Of a stretch of 64,000 nucleotides of DNA, positions 24,544 to 33,865 are shown in pieces; position 1 is the stretch's first letter, and every line of letters begins with the position of its first letter. The notes beneath the pieces are model-generated. The model searched no databases and was not told the origin of the DNA. It was given only the letters and a program-made list of their open reading frames with translations. The translations under genes were made by a program, and so were the position numbers. This DNA is from Azophilus sp965200465 (lineage in GTDB: Bacteria > Pseudomonadota > Gammaproteobacteria > Pseudomonadales > Azotimanducaceae): contig OZ241358.1 of NCBI GenBank assembly GCA_965200465.1, positions 1,240,001-1,304,000 on the forward strand. Direction: 5' to 3'.

Positions 24544-26994
24544 ATGAGGAGATGCGCACTTGCTGCAATTTTAGGCTTGGCGCCCATCGGGGCGGCAACG
24601 CTGGTCGCCGTAAGCGCCGCGGCGCCGGCGTTCGGGCAGGAATCCGGCCCGCTGGTCATTGAGGAGGTGATCGTCACGGCCCGGAAACGGGAGGAGTCGG
24701 CCCAGGAAGTGCCGGTGGCCATTACGGCGCTGTCCCAGGAGTTGGCGCAGTCCACCATTCGTGATTTGGCCGACCTGAACGGGTTTGCGCCGAACGTGCG
24801 CATCGACAGCGACCGCAGCCGCAACAACGCCACCTCGATCACCATTCGCGGCATCAGCCCCACCCGGACGGACGACAACTCCTTCGACTCGCCCATCGCC
24901 GTGATGATCGACGGCATCTACTTGGGCTCTCTTGGCGGCCAATTGATCGAGAATTTCGACATCGACCGAGTGGAAATTCTAAGAGGGCCGCAGGGAACCC
25001 TGTTTGGCAAGAACACCGTGGGGGGGGTGGTGAACGTCATCCGCAGCCGGCCGACCGGCGAATACGGCGGCCGTTTCAAGCTCACGGCCGGCAAGTGGGA
25101 CCAGCGGGAGTTCCGGGCGGTCATGAACGCGCCCATCATAGAGGACAGGCTGGCCGGCAAGCTGTTCTTCACCAGCATCAAGAACGACGGCTTTCTGTAC
25201 AACCCCACCGTGGAGCGGCGCGTCCCGGACACGGACTACCAGAATTACGGCCTGACGTTGTTGGCCACGCCCAATGACCGCTTTGAGGCGCTGTTCACTG
25301 CGGAGAAGTTTGACGATGACAGCGAATTGGCCGCTTTCCTGATCAACTACAATCTAGCCCCTGGGGTGGCGGCCGCACCCAGTGATCCGCGCCAGCAGGA
25401 TCTGTCCGGCGGCTTTTTGTCCTGCACTTTGTTCGCATCTGGAGTTTTCCCGCAGTGGGACTCGGACGTGCCCTGCAGAAACAGCCTCGACATTCCCGAT
25501 GAGTCCACCAACGATCTTCCCAATCCCGCAAGCACGGAAGTGGAAGCCTATACGCTGACCATGAGCTATGACCTGAACGACAACTTGAAGCTCAAATCCG
25601 TAACCGGCTTCCGTGAAATGGTTGAAGATCGGATTTACGACTTCGACGGCACCTCAAGCAACCACATCACCATCGAACGCCTCAACGACTTCGAGCAGTT
25701 CAGCCAGGAGATTCAACTGGAGGTGACTTGGAACAAGGTCTCCATGGTGGTTGGCACCTACTATTGGAACAGCGAATTCGAGCAGGATTGGGTGACCGGC
25801 GGGGAGTTTTGGAAGTTCGTGGGCACCTTGGGCGGATACGACCTAACCAACAACACTTGGTTGGATGGAAGGGGCGGCGTGACGCCGTTGGAGGCCTGTT
25901 GGGCCGGAGCGTTCGGCAACGTTCGTTGCGACACCGGCGCCAGCTTGGAAGGCTTGGGGTACGCCTACACCCAACGGCTGTTGGAGGAGCAGCAGACCGA
26001 ATCCATCGCGTTCTACGCCCAGGGCGAATGGGAGTTCACGGAGGACTGGACGCTGACGGCCGGTCTGCGCTGGACGCGGGAGACCAAGGACTTCATGGCC
26101 GGTCAAGCCTATCTTGCGCCCGTGGCGCGGCAGCGCATCAGGAATTTCCCGGACTTCGCCGATCTCGACAACAAGTGGAGCGAAATCTCGCCGAAGATCG
26201 GCCTGTCCTATCAGTTCACCGATGACGTGCTTTTTTACGCTTCCTATTCGGAGGGCTTCCACTCCGGCGGCTTCTTTGGCGTCAACCAAAACGTGGCGGA
26301 CTTCGAGCGCGACCAATACGACCCGGAGTTCGCCAACTCTTGGGAGGCGGGCATGAAAAGCCAGCTGTTCAACAACAGGGTGCAGTTGAACACCGCCTAT
26401 TTCTACAACGACTTTGAGGACAAGCAGGAACAGGCGGTGCAGTTCGACGCCACCACCAACACAGTGGCCACGGTGTTCGACAACGTGGCCACGGCCATCT
26501 ACCAAGGCATTGAAGTGGAGTTGCAGTGGGTGGCGAGCGAATACATGAATGTTTTCGCGTCCTTCGGCTGGCTGGATGCCTCCTACGACGAGTTCGAGAC
26601 GGACCTGAACCCTAATGACAACGTCCTTGTGGGAGGCCCGGAGGTGGAGGATGCGACCCACCTGACGCCGCGCAACGCACCGGAAGTCACCTACGGCCTT
26701 GGCGGGACCTTCGCCTATCCAGTAGGGGAGGGCGAGTTGCAGATCTACCTCAAGTACGATTGGGTGGATGAAATCGAAACCAACCTGCTCAACTTGGATG
26801 TTGGCAGGCTGGATTCACGAGAAAACCTGACCGCATCCATCGCTTACTCCTACAACAACATGCAGCTCACCTTGTACGGGCGCAACCTCACGGACGAGGT
26901 TTACGAGGTGCCGGCGATCATTCAGCCTCTGTTTGCGTCGAGCACCATCAACCCAGGCGCCAGCTGGGGGCTGGAGTTCGAGATTGAAATGTAG
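24544..26994 (+). CDS. TonB-dependent outer-membrane receptor
   Basis: 816 aa from ATG 24544, with GGGGAGG directly upstream. Residues 1-31 are a signal peptide (PAFG|QE). The plug begins VIEEVIVTARKREESAQEVPVAITALS and contains VEILRGPQGTLFGKNTVGGVVNV, the classical plug signature. The long beta-barrel ends AYSYNNMQLTLYGRNLTDEVYEV and WGLEFEIEM. Family role: energised uptake of large or hydrophobic solutes. Position after Rieske/SDR genes hints that the ligand is their substrate. A strong terminator follows. Confidence 0.93.
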   Translation: MRRCALAAILGLAPIGAATLVAVSAAAPAFGQESGPLVIEEVIVTARKREESAQEVPVAITALSQELAQSTIRDLADLNGFAPNVRIDSDRSRNNATSITIRGISPTRTDDNSFDSPIAVMIDGIYLGSLGGQLIENFDIDRVEILRGPQGTLFGKNTVGGVVNVIRSRPTGEYGGRFKLTAGKWDQREFRAVMNAPIIEDRLAGKLFFTSIKNDGFLYNPTVERRVPDTDYQNYGLTLLATPNDRFEALFTAEKFDDDSELAAFLINYNLAPGVAAAPSDPRQQDLSGGFLSCTLFASGVFPQWDSDVPCRNSLDIPDESTNDLPNPASTEVEAYTLTMSYDLNDNLKLKSVTGFREMVEDRIYDFDGTSSNHITIERLNDFEQFSQEIQLEVTWNKVSMVVGTYYWNSEFEQDWVTGGEFWKFVGTLGGYDLTNNTWLDGRGGVTPLEACWAGAFGNVRCDTGASLEGLGYAYTQRLLEEQQTESIAFYAQGEWEFTEDWTLTAGLRWTRETKDFMAGQAYLAPVARQRIRNFPDFADLDNKWSEISPKIGLSYQFTDDVLFYASYSEGFHSGGFFGVNQNVADFERDQYDPEFANSWEAGMKSQLFNNRVQLNTAYFYNDFEDKQEQAVQFDATTNTVATVFDNVATAIYQGIEVELQWVASEYMNVFASFGWLDASYDEFETDLNPNDNVLVGGPEVEDATHLTPRNAPEVTYGLGGTFAYPVGEGELQIYLKYDWVDEIETNLLNLDVGRLDSRENLTASIAYSYNNMQLTLYGRNLTDEVYEVPAIIQPLFASSTINPGASWGLEFEIEM

Positions 26995-27025
26995 GGGGGA
27001 ACCCTAAAGCGCTTCGAAAAGCAAC

Positions 27026-27054
27026 GCCCGGCTTCGGCCGGGCTTTGTTTTTTT
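27026..27054 (+). terminator. Rho-independent terminator after the TonB receptor gene
   Basis: Perfect 7-bp stem GCCCGGC / GCCGGGC with a TTCG tetraloop (27026-27043), followed by a T-rich run to 27054. The UUCG loop closed by C-G is an unusually stable RNA hairpin. It ends the receptor transcript 32 nt after its stop codon. Confidence 0.85.
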
Positions 27055-27171
27055 CGGCACCGGCTTACGCATTTTCGGGCATGGGACTGCGGTTGCGCCG
27101 GGCGGATTTCGTAGGCCATTTTGCGAAATCACCCTATTGTGCGGCCCTAGGCGCACTGCTACAGTCCACTC

Positions 27172-27582
27172 ATGGCTTCGGAAATGTTTGACACTTTGGC
27201 GTTCTCCAAGCGCCTGCAGGCGGGCGACGTGCCGGCGAACCAAGCCGACGCCCACGCTTCGGCGCAGGCGGACTTGGTCATCGCTTACCTGCTCGGCCAG
27301 GTTGCGACCAAGGAGGACTTGAAGCGCTTTGCAACCAAGGACGACTTGAAGCGTTTTGCGACCAAAGAGGACTTGAACGGTTTCGCGACCAAGAAAGACC
27401 TCGCCAACCTAGCCGAAAAAATGACCGCCAGGATGGACAAGATGGTCACCGAGGAAAAGCTGCTGCTGCTGTTGGAGCTGCGGGACAAGAAAATGACCAT
27501 CCGCTTGGGCGGCATGATTTTCGCCGCTGTTGCGGCCGCATCCGCGCTTATGCAGTTCATGGGGGGCATCGCCGGCGGCTGA
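27172..27582 (+). CDS. DUF1640-like membrane-anchored protein with four 9-residue repeats
   Basis: 136 aa. The N-terminus FDTLAFSKRLQAGDVPANQADAHASAQADLV is typical of DUF1640. Four tandem 9-aa units (VATKEDLKR, FATKDDLKR, FATKEDLNG, FATKKDLAN) occupy residues 44-79, then a helix and a C-terminal membrane segment starting IRLGGMIFAAVAAASAL. Function unknown; family members are coiled-coil proteins distantly related to mitochondrial calcium-uniporter regulators. A paralog at 34979-35458 carries ten repeat units. Confidence 0.75.
   Translation: MASEMFDTLAFSKRLQAGDVPANQADAHASAQADLVIAYLLGQVATKEDLKRFATKDDLKRFATKEDLNGFATKKDLANLAEKMTARMDKMVTEEKLLLLLELRDKKMTIRLGGMIFAAVAAASALMQFMGGIAGG
27301..27408 (+). 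repeat. Four tandem 27-nt coding repeats
   Basis: Units encode [VF]ATKxDLxx. They are near-identical to the repeats at 35060-35329 on the other strand. Confidence 0.7.
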
Positions 27583-27613
27583 CCTGCCGTTGGCTGGTGC
27601 GGGCGCTGGGGGC

Positions 27614-28960
27614 TTACACCAGCAGACGGTAGGGCGCCTCCAGCAAATCCCGCACGTTGGCTAGGAACTGCGCCGCTGGGGCGCCGTCCAGAGCGCGGTG
27701 GTCCCAAGTCAGGGACAGGCGCATCACTTCGGTCTTGACGGGCTGTTCGCCCCGCCACTTAACGGCCTCCCGAATGCGGTTGACGCCCAGAATGCCGGAC
27801 TGCGGAGCGTTGATGATCGGAGTGAAGGCATCGACCCCGAACATGCCCAGGGCGGATACGGTGAAGGTCCCGTCGTGCAGGTCGTCCGGGGTCAGGGCGC
27901 CGTTGCGGGCGGCCTGTGCCAAGCGGCCGCTTTCCAAGGCGATTTCCTTCAAGCCGAGTTGGTTGGCGTTGTGCACCACCGGCACGATCAGGCCCTCCTG
28001 CAGCGCCACCGCCATGCCGACGTGGATGTCTCCCCGCAGGATGATTTCGGCATCGCTGAAGACGCTGTTCATGTGCGGATGCTTCTCCAGGGCCTTGGCG
28101 GCGGCGCGAATCACCAAATCCGTGTAGGTGGGGCGCACGCCCTCCTCCTGCCACTCGTCGATGAGCTGGCCGCGCAGCTTCACCGCATCGTCCATGTTGA
28201 CGTCCATGTCCATCGTGAGCTGGGCGGAGGTTTGCAGGCTCTCCAACATGCGCTTGGCGATGGTCTTGCGCATGCCGCGCACCGGAATGGTCTGATCTTC
28301 GCCGCGCCCCAGGGCGGGGACCGGCGGCTTGGCCGCTTGCTCCACGTCCTCCTTGGTGATTCGACCTCCCGGGCCGGTGCCGCGCACTTGCGCCAAATCG
28401 ACGCCAAGCTCCCTGGCCAGCTTGCGGGCCATGGGCGAGGACGGAGACGGGGCAGGGGGCTTGGGCTGCGCCGCCGCGGCGGCCTGGACGTCGGCTTCGA
28501 CGATGCGGCCTCCGGGGCCGCTGCCCGTCAGCCCGGCGATTTCCACGCCGAGTTCACCTGCAAGGCGGCGGGCGGCCGGGGAAGACGGGATACGGCCGTC
28601 GACGGCAGCGGAATTGGTTGCGGCCGGGGGCGCCGCCGCAGACGCCGCGGCGCTGGGGCTGTCTGCTGGGGCGCTGGCCGTGGCCTCCGCCGCGCTCTCC
28701 GGCAGCGCCTCCGGCACCGTCTCGTCCGGACCGTAGATGTAGCCCACTAGGTCGCCCGGCTTCATGGTGACGCCTTCGTCCACCAAGTGCTTGACGACGC
28801 CGCTGGCTTCGGCGTCCACATCCAAGTTGACTTTTTCGGTCTCCAAGCGGTAAAGCAGGTCTCCGGCGTTTACCGAGGCGCCGTCGGCGATGTACCATTC
28901 CTCCACGACGCCTTCGGTCATGTTCATGCCGACCTTCACCAGATAGATTTCCTTGGGCAA
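27614..28960 (-). CDS. 2-oxoacid (acetoin) dehydrogenase E2, dihydrolipoamide acyltransferase, with two E3-binding domains
   Basis: 448 aa from TTG 28960, favoured because GGAGGG lies about 9 nt upstream; GTG 28969 is an alternative. Lipoyl domain 1-78 with the lipoylated Lys43 in ETEKVN. Two tandem peripheral subunit-binding domains follow (about 124-161 and 173-210, each with SSPxARxLAxELGVxxxxxxGxGPGGRI). The catalytic domain ends DHRALDG, with active-site His421. It is the transacylase core that passes an acyl group from E1 to CoA, and pairs with the E1 genes upstream. One subunit-binding domain is normal; two is unusual. It starts 1-2 nt after the AcoX-like stop. Confidence 0.9.
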   Translation of the reverse strand: MPKEIYLVKVGMNMTEGVVEEWYIADGASVNAGDLLYRLETEKVNLDVDAEASGVVKHLVDEGVTMKPGDLVGYIYGPDETVPEALPESAAEATASAPADSPSAAASAAAPPAATNSAAVDGRIPSSPAARRLAGELGVEIAGLTGSGPGGRIVEADVQAAAAAQPKPPAPSPSSPMARKLARELGVDLAQVRGTGPGGRITKEDVEQAAKPPVPALGRGEDQTIPVRGMRKTIAKRMLESLQTSAQLTMDMDVNMDDAVKLRGQLIDEWQEEGVRPTYTDLVIRAAAKALEKHPHMNSVFSDAEIILRGDIHVGMAVALQEGLIVPVVHNANQLGLKEIALESGRLAQAARNGALTPDDLHDGTFTVSALGMFGVDAFTPIINAPQSGILGVNRIREAVKWRGEQPVKTEVMRLSLTWDHRALDGAPAAQFLANVRDLLEAPYRLLV

Positions 28961-28961
28961 C

Positions 28962-30002
28962 TTAAGCACTCCCTCCGTTGGCTTGGTTGACGGACGCCTC
29001 CGCTTTGGGGCGCTGACCGTCTTGGCCGTCCATCCTAAACAATCCTCTGCCAGCCGCCAATTCAAGCGCGCGCTCCACATCGACGACCCAAGGGCCGCAG
29101 CTTTCCACCCGCAGCTTGACGCCTTGGCCGGAGCGCAAGACCCGCTCCCTCTCCCCGTCCAAGGCAAGCACTCCTGGGCCGGCGGCCGCAACCGCCTCGC
29201 CAAAGGCCGTCCGAGCGCATTCAGCGACTGCAACGGCCTTGTACAGGCCTGGGGCGATGGGCGCCCGGACCACCTGGCCGCCGGCGCCGAACCTGAGCTT
29301 AAGCCCCCCGTCCTCGGTTCGTGACAGCGGCCGCAGCAATCCGCCGATGGCGGTGACGCCCACCGCCGCCGGTTCGGCGCGGGTCAGCAGCGCCGCATCG
29401 AGCAGTTCCGGCGACAGCAACGCCCGGGCGCCCACAAAGCGCTCCCGGCTCAGCACCGCGTCGATCAGCGCCTGGTCCGGGCGCTCATCCGCCACTTCCA
29501 CCTGAATGACCTTTTGCCGCACGGCTGCTTCGCCCAACTCGACCCCGCCGCTGGCGAGCAGCCCGGCGGCGGCGCCGGCGACGGTGGCCTCCCGCAGGCT
29601 GGGAAAGACGTTGTTGGTGCCGGTGGAAATGGGAATGAGCGGCGCGTCGGGCCAACCGATGGAGAAGGCTCGGTTGGTGCCGTCCCCCCCTAGGACGAGA
29701 ACGGCGGCGCAGCCGGCGTCCTTGAGCGCCCGGGCGGCGGTGACGGTGTCCAAGGCGGTGCCGGTTCGCGTTGCGTCCAAGGAACGGGCGCCTAGGCGCG
29801 GATTCTCCCGCACGGCGTTGGCGACGATGCCGTTGGCGTCGTTCAAGTAGGCGAATTCAGTGGCTCCGGCCGCTTCGGCGCCGATGATGGCCCGCTCCAC
29901 AATGGCCTGTTTCTCCTGATTGTCGAACACCGAGGCGCGGGCCACCAAGCGGCGCACGTCCTTGCCCGATGCCGGGTTGGCGACGATGCCGAAAATGCTC
30001 AA
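28962..30002 (-). CDS. ATP-NAD kinase-like protein (AcoX family)
   Basis: 346 aa. It starts MSIFGIVANPASGKDVRRLVARASVF, then AAVLVLGGDGTNRAFS, the GGDGT motif of NAD kinases, and ISTGTNNVFP. AcoX proteins of this type are encoded in acetoin dehydrogenase operons with acoABC, as here. Their exact role is unclear; the fold suggests binding of NAD or a related nucleotide. It lies in the order E1 alpha, E1 beta, AcoX, E2, and overlaps the E2 start region. Confidence 0.82.
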   Translation of the reverse strand: MSIFGIVANPASGKDVRRLVARASVFDNQEKQAIVERAIIGAEAAGATEFAYLNDANGIVANAVRENPRLGARSLDATRTGTALDTVTAARALKDAGCAAVLVLGGDGTNRAFSIGWPDAPLIPISTGTNNVFPSLREATVAGAAAGLLASGGVELGEAAVRQKVIQVEVADERPDQALIDAVLSRERFVGARALLSPELLDAALLTRAEPAAVGVTAIGGLLRPLSRTEDGGLKLRFGAGGQVVRAPIAPGLYKAVAVAECARTAFGEAVAAAGPGVLALDGERERVLRSGQGVKLRVESCGPWVVDVERALELAAGRGLFRMDGQDGQRPKAEASVNQANGGSA

Positions 30003-30099
30003 CTAAACGCCTTGAGACCGTTGCGAAGCGGCGTTCGCCGCCGCTCCATCGCCTATCCTTGGGCTAGCGTCGGCTCGGTGACGATGCGCGGCGCTTAAG

Positions 30100-31098
30100 C
30101 TACAGCCCAAGCTGCTGCTTCGCCTCGGCGACGATGCGCTCCGCGTTTGGGACGTAGTTGGCCTCCAGCGCCGGGCTGAAGGGCACCGGGCTGAACGGAG
30201 CGCCGACTCGGGCCACCGGGGCGTCCAAATAGTCAAAGGCCAGTTCCTGAATCTGCGCGGCAATCTCGCCGCCGAAGCCGCCAAAGCGCACCGCTTCGTG
30301 GACGATGAGCGCCCGGTGGGTCTTCTGCACGGACGCCATCACCGCATCGCTGTCGAAGGGTTGCAGGCTGCGCAGATCGATGACGTCCGCATCCACGCCC
30401 AGTTCGGCAAGCTGCTTGGCGGCGGCCAAGGCTTCATGCGCCATGCGCCCGAAGGCGATGATGGTGTAGTTCGACCCGGAACGCAGCATGCTGGCCTTGC
30501 CGATGGGGATGGCGTAGGGCGCCTCCGGCACCTCGCCGGTCATGGCCAGCAGCATCTTGTTGAGGACGACGATCACCGGGTTGTCGTCGCGCGCGGCGCT
30601 GATGATGAGCCCCTTGGCGTCGTAAGGCGTTGACGCCATCACCACCTTCAGCCCCGGCAGGTGGCAGAGCCAGGCCTCCAGGCTTTGGCTGTGCTGGGCC
30701 GCCAGGCTGGCGCCGGCGCCGGCCATGCTCAGCATGGTCACCGGCAGCGTCGCCCGGCCGCCGAACATGTAGCGCATCTTGGCTAGCTGGTTGGCGATTT
30801 CGTCCATGCACTCCCCCATGAAGTCCATGAACATGACGTCGATGATGGGGCGGCAGCCGGTGGCGGCGGCGCCGACGCCCAAGCCGACGATGCCTTCCTC
30901 CGAAATCGGCGTGTCGAACACCCGGTCGGCGCCGAACTCCTGCAGAATGCCGCTGTAGTAGCCATAGACCCCGCCGGCTTCGGCGACGTCCTCCCCGGCG
31001 ACGAAGGCTTCCGGCTGCTCGGCCATGACGGTGCGCACCGCTTCGGCGATGGCGGCCACATAGGAAAGCTCCCTGGGCTTGGTTTGCGGTTCGGCCAT
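30100..31098 (-). CDS. 2-oxoacid (acetoin/pyruvate) dehydrogenase E1 component, beta subunit
   Basis: 332 aa, the usual E1 beta length. It begins RELSYVAAIAEAVRTVMAEQ, then EDVAEAGGVYGYYSGIL, RVFDTPISEEGIVGLGVGAA (conserved E1 beta signature) and the late DLRSLQPFD. It forms an alpha2beta2 thiamine-diphosphate enzyme with the product of the gene just upstream; the gap is 11 nt. It decarboxylates the keto acid or acetoin and reductively acylates the E2 lipoyl group. The 97 nt between this gene and AcoX hold nothing else I can identify. Confidence 0.92.
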   Translation of the reverse strand: MAEPQTKPRELSYVAAIAEAVRTVMAEQPEAFVAGEDVAEAGGVYGYYSGILQEFGADRVFDTPISEEGIVGLGVGAAATGCRPIIDVMFMDFMGECMDEIANQLAKMRYMFGGRATLPVTMLSMAGAGASLAAQHSQSLEAWLCHLPGLKVVMASTPYDAKGLIISAARDDNPVIVVLNKMLLAMTGEVPEAPYAIPIGKASMLRSGSNYTIIAFGRMAHEALAAAKQLAELGVDADVIDLRSLQPFDSDAVMASVQKTHRALIVHEAVRFGGFGGEIAAQIQELAFDYLDAPVARVGAPFSPVPFSPALEANYVPNAERIVAEAKQQLGL

Positions 31099-31109
31099 GC
31101 TGCGCTCCT

Positions 31110-32081
31110 TCAGGCGTAAACGTCTTCGGTAACCGCCGCCGGCGCCGGCGACGGGCTGGATTCGGCGAAGGCTATGCCTTCGTCCACCTCTTGGCGCACC
31201 GCGTCATGCACGGCCGCGGCTGCATCGGCGGACAGCACGCCCTGTTCGGCGAGCCGCGCCTCGAAGTTGGCGATGGGATCCTTTTGCTTCCACTGCTCCA
31301 CTTCTTCGTCCGTGCGGTAGCTCAAACCCATGCCCCGAACCCCAACATGGTCGTAATAGCGGTAGGTCTTGCATTCCAGCAAGGTCGGGCCGGCGCCTTT
31401 CCGCGCCCGTTTTATGGCCTCTCCAGCGGCCTCATAGACCGCCACTGCGTCCATGCCGTCAACCACGACGCCGGGCATGCCATAGCCTGGCGCCCGGTCC
31501 GCCACATCGACAATGGCTTGATGGTTGGCTTGCGGGGTGTACTCGCCGTAGCCGTTGTTCTCGCAGACGAAGATGCAGGGCAGCCTGTACAGGCCGGCCA
31601 TGTTGGCCGCTTCGTGGAAGGCGCCTTCGTTGCTGGCGCCGTCCCCGAAAAAGGCGACGGCGACGTTTTTGGTTTTGCGGAACCGGCAGGAAAAGGCGGC
31701 GCCCATGGCGATGGGCGGGCCGCCGCCGACGATGCCGTTGGCGCCCAACATGCCCAGGTCCAGGTTGGAGATGTGCATGCTGCCGCCCTTGCCCTTGCAG
31801 TAGCCGGTGGCCTTGCCGTAAAGCTCGGCGAACATGTAGTTGAACTCGCCGCCCTTGGCGATCAGATGCCCATGCCCGCGGTGCGTGCTGGTGATGTAGT
31901 CCTCATTGGACAGATGCACCATGACCCCGGCGGCGATGGCCTCCTGGCCGACGTACAGGTGCAGGGCGCCGGGAATCTTGCCGTTCTCCATCATCTTGCC
32001 GGCGGTCTCCTCGAAGATGCGGATGCGCACCATCCGCCGGTGCATGTCCAACAAAACGTCGTTGGTGGGTTCAGCGCTCAA
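31110..32081 (-). CDS. 2-oxoacid (acetoin/pyruvate) dehydrogenase E1 component, alpha subunit
   Basis: 323 aa. Thiamine diphosphate-binding motif GDGASNEG...ENNGYGEYTP, with GDG at 146-148 and NN at 175-176, and ITSTHRGHGHLIAKG (62-76) near the active site. Length fits acetoin or pyruvate dehydrogenase E1 alpha. First gene of a four-gene operon with E1 beta, AcoX-like and E2; the AcoX neighbour favours acetoin or a related 1-keto substrate over pyruvate. No E3 gene is present. A terminator-like hairpin lies in its leader at 32221-32244. Confidence 0.92.
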   Translation of the reverse strand: MSAEPTNDVLLDMHRRMVRIRIFEETAGKMMENGKIPGALHLYVGQEAIAAGVMVHLSNEDYITSTHRGHGHLIAKGGEFNYMFAELYGKATGYCKGKGGSMHISNLDLGMLGANGIVGGGPPIAMGAAFSCRFRKTKNVAVAFFGDGASNEGAFHEAANMAGLYRLPCIFVCENNGYGEYTPQANHQAIVDVADRAPGYGMPGVVVDGMDAVAVYEAAGEAIKRARKGAGPTLLECKTYRYYDHVGVRGMGLSYRTDEEVEQWKQKDPIANFEARLAEQGVLSADAAAAVHDAVRQEVDEGIAFAESSPSPAPAAVTEDVYA

Positions 32082-32220
32082 TGTTCCTCCCTAGCTTGGG
32101 TGTTGCGCCAAGCCGCTTGTTGATGAACAAAACTACTGCTTGTTGCCGCACCGCGGCGCAACCCGCAGCGTTGCCGCCCGCTCATGAAGCGGGGCCAAGC
32201 TCGCTTCGCCTTGCCGGTCG

Positions 32221-32244
32221 AAAAAATGGCCCTCAACAGGGCCA
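32221..32244 (-). terminator. Hairpin plus U-run in the leader of the E1/E2 operon (possible attenuator)
   Basis: Minus-strand order: TGGCCCT-GTTG-AGGGCCA (7-bp perfect stem, 32244-32227), then six T (32226-32221). It has the form of a Rho-independent terminator, yet lies 140 nt upstream of the first operon gene and between divergent genes. It could attenuate the operon if the promoter is farther upstream, or insulate the divergent promoter. No leader peptide or riboswitch was recognised. Confidence 0.45.
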
Positions 32245-32322
32245 ACTCGAGCTGCGTTAACAGGCCTTGGCGTTTTTTGGCTATATTGCCACCTTTGCGA
32301 CCATAGCGGAAGGAGCCGCCGG

Positions 32323-33849
32323 GTGACGAGTTTTGCAGCAAAGTTGGCGCAGGAGCGCCCGCACGAGGTGGCTGTCCGGGATGAGGCGCAGGCGCTGGGC
32401 TGGTCGGCGGTCGATGACTGCCTGAACCGAGTGGCGAACGGCCTGCAGCAATTGGACCTGGGAGCTGAGCGCCGCATCGCCGTCTTTGCCGAGAACGCTG
32501 TGGAAACGGCCATGGCCAACTTAGGCGGCCTCATCGGCGGCGCCTCCGTGGTGCCGATCAATTTCCATCTAACCGCCGACGAAGTGGCCTACATCCTCAA
32601 TGACTCCGGCGCTCGGCTGCTGTTTGTGGGGTCGCACACGGCGGCGCGGGGCGTTGCCGCGGCGCGGGCTAGCGGTGTGCAGGCGGTGATTGGCTGGTGC
32701 ATGGAGGCCGGCGTTCGGCCTTGGGCGCAATGGCTGGCGGAGCAACCCTGCGGCGAGCCTCCGGGTGATTTGCGTCCTCGGCCGAACCTGCTCTACACCT
32801 CCGGCACCACCGGGCGCCCCAAGGGCACGGAATTGCCGCCCACCATGTTCGCCGGCGGCGATACGGTGGAAGAGCACTTGGCCAATCTGGCCGCTGGGCC
32901 GGCGGTGGAGTGGGGCGCCCATCTGGTGGTCGGGCCGATGTACCACACGGGGCCGCTGTCCGGTGCGCGGTCGCTGGCGGCCGGGGTGCCCTGCGTCATT
33001 CTCGGCCGCTTTGACGCGGAGAAGACCCTCAAGGCCATGCAGGACTACGCCATCGGCGCCACCGTCATGGTGCCCACCCACTTCGTGCGCCTGTTGGCGC
33101 TGCCGGAGGATGTTCGCAGCCGCTACGACCTCAGCGCCCTCAAGCGCGTCGCCCACACTGGCGCCAAGTGCCCGGTGGATGTGAAGCGGGTGATGATCGA
33201 GTGGTGGGGGCCGGTGTTCGTGGATGCCTACGGCGCCAGCGAGGTGGGCACCACCTGCATGATCACCTCGGAGGAATGGCTGGAGCATCCCGGCTCCGTG
33301 GGCCGTGCCGTGCCACCCTTTGAGGCGATGATCCTGGACAATGACGGCAAGCCGCTGCCCCCCAACACCGAGGGCCGCCTGTTCTTCAAGGACGAGACCG
33401 GGCGCGGCGTCATCTACCACAACGACCCGCTGAAGTCCGCCGCCGCCCACATCGCCCCCGGAGTGTTCACCTTAGGGGAGATCGCCTACATGGACGAGGA
33501 CGGCTACGTCTATATCACGGATCGCTTCAGTGACCTAGTGGTGTCCGGCGGGGTGAACATCTATCCAGCCGAGGCGGAGCAGGTGCTGATCGAACACCAG
33601 GCTGTCCTGGACGTGGCCTGCATTGGCGTGCCCCATGCGGAAATGGGGGAGGAGCTGAAGGCTTTGGCGATTGCCCGGGATGCGGTGAGCGCTCCGGCGC
33701 CCGAAACCATCGTCGCTTGGTGCCGGGAGCGGCTTTCGCACTACAAGTGCCCGCGCACCTTGGAGTGGGTGGACACCTTGGGACGCAACACCATGGGCAA
33801 GATCAACAAACGCAAACTGCGCGCCCCTTATTGGCAGGGGCAAGCGTGA
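32323..33849 (+). CDS. Acyl-CoA synthetase / AMP-binding ligase
   Basis: 508 aa from GTG 32323, with AAGGAG about 9 nt upstream. AMP-forming signature YTSGTTGRPKGTE begins at residue 158. The later motifs are DAYGASEVGTTCM, EDGYVYITDRFSDLVVSGGVNIYPAEAE and GKINKRKLR. It activates a carboxylic acid with ATP to the CoA thioester. Length and motifs fit medium/long-chain or aromatic-acid ligases. It is divergent from the E1 alpha operon and followed by a permease after 16 nt. Substrate not readable from the sequence. Confidence 0.9.
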   Translation: MTSFAAKLAQERPHEVAVRDEAQALGWSAVDDCLNRVANGLQQLDLGAERRIAVFAENAVETAMANLGGLIGGASVVPINFHLTADEVAYILNDSGARLLFVGSHTAARGVAAARASGVQAVIGWCMEAGVRPWAQWLAEQPCGEPPGDLRPRPNLLYTSGTTGRPKGTELPPTMFAGGDTVEEHLANLAAGPAVEWGAHLVVGPMYHTGPLSGARSLAAGVPCVILGRFDAEKTLKAMQDYAIGATVMVPTHFVRLLALPEDVRSRYDLSALKRVAHTGAKCPVDVKRVMIEWWGPVFVDAYGASEVGTTCMITSEEWLEHPGSVGRAVPPFEAMILDNDGKPLPPNTEGRLFFKDETGRGVIYHNDPLKSAAAHIAPGVFTLGEIAYMDEDGYVYITDRFSDLVVSGGVNIYPAEAEQVLIEHQAVLDVACIGVPHAEMGEELKALAIARDAVSAPAPETIVAWCRERLSHYKCPRTLEWVDTLGRNTMGKINKRKLRAPYWQGQA

Positions 33850-33865
33850 AGGGCGCTGTGCCAGC

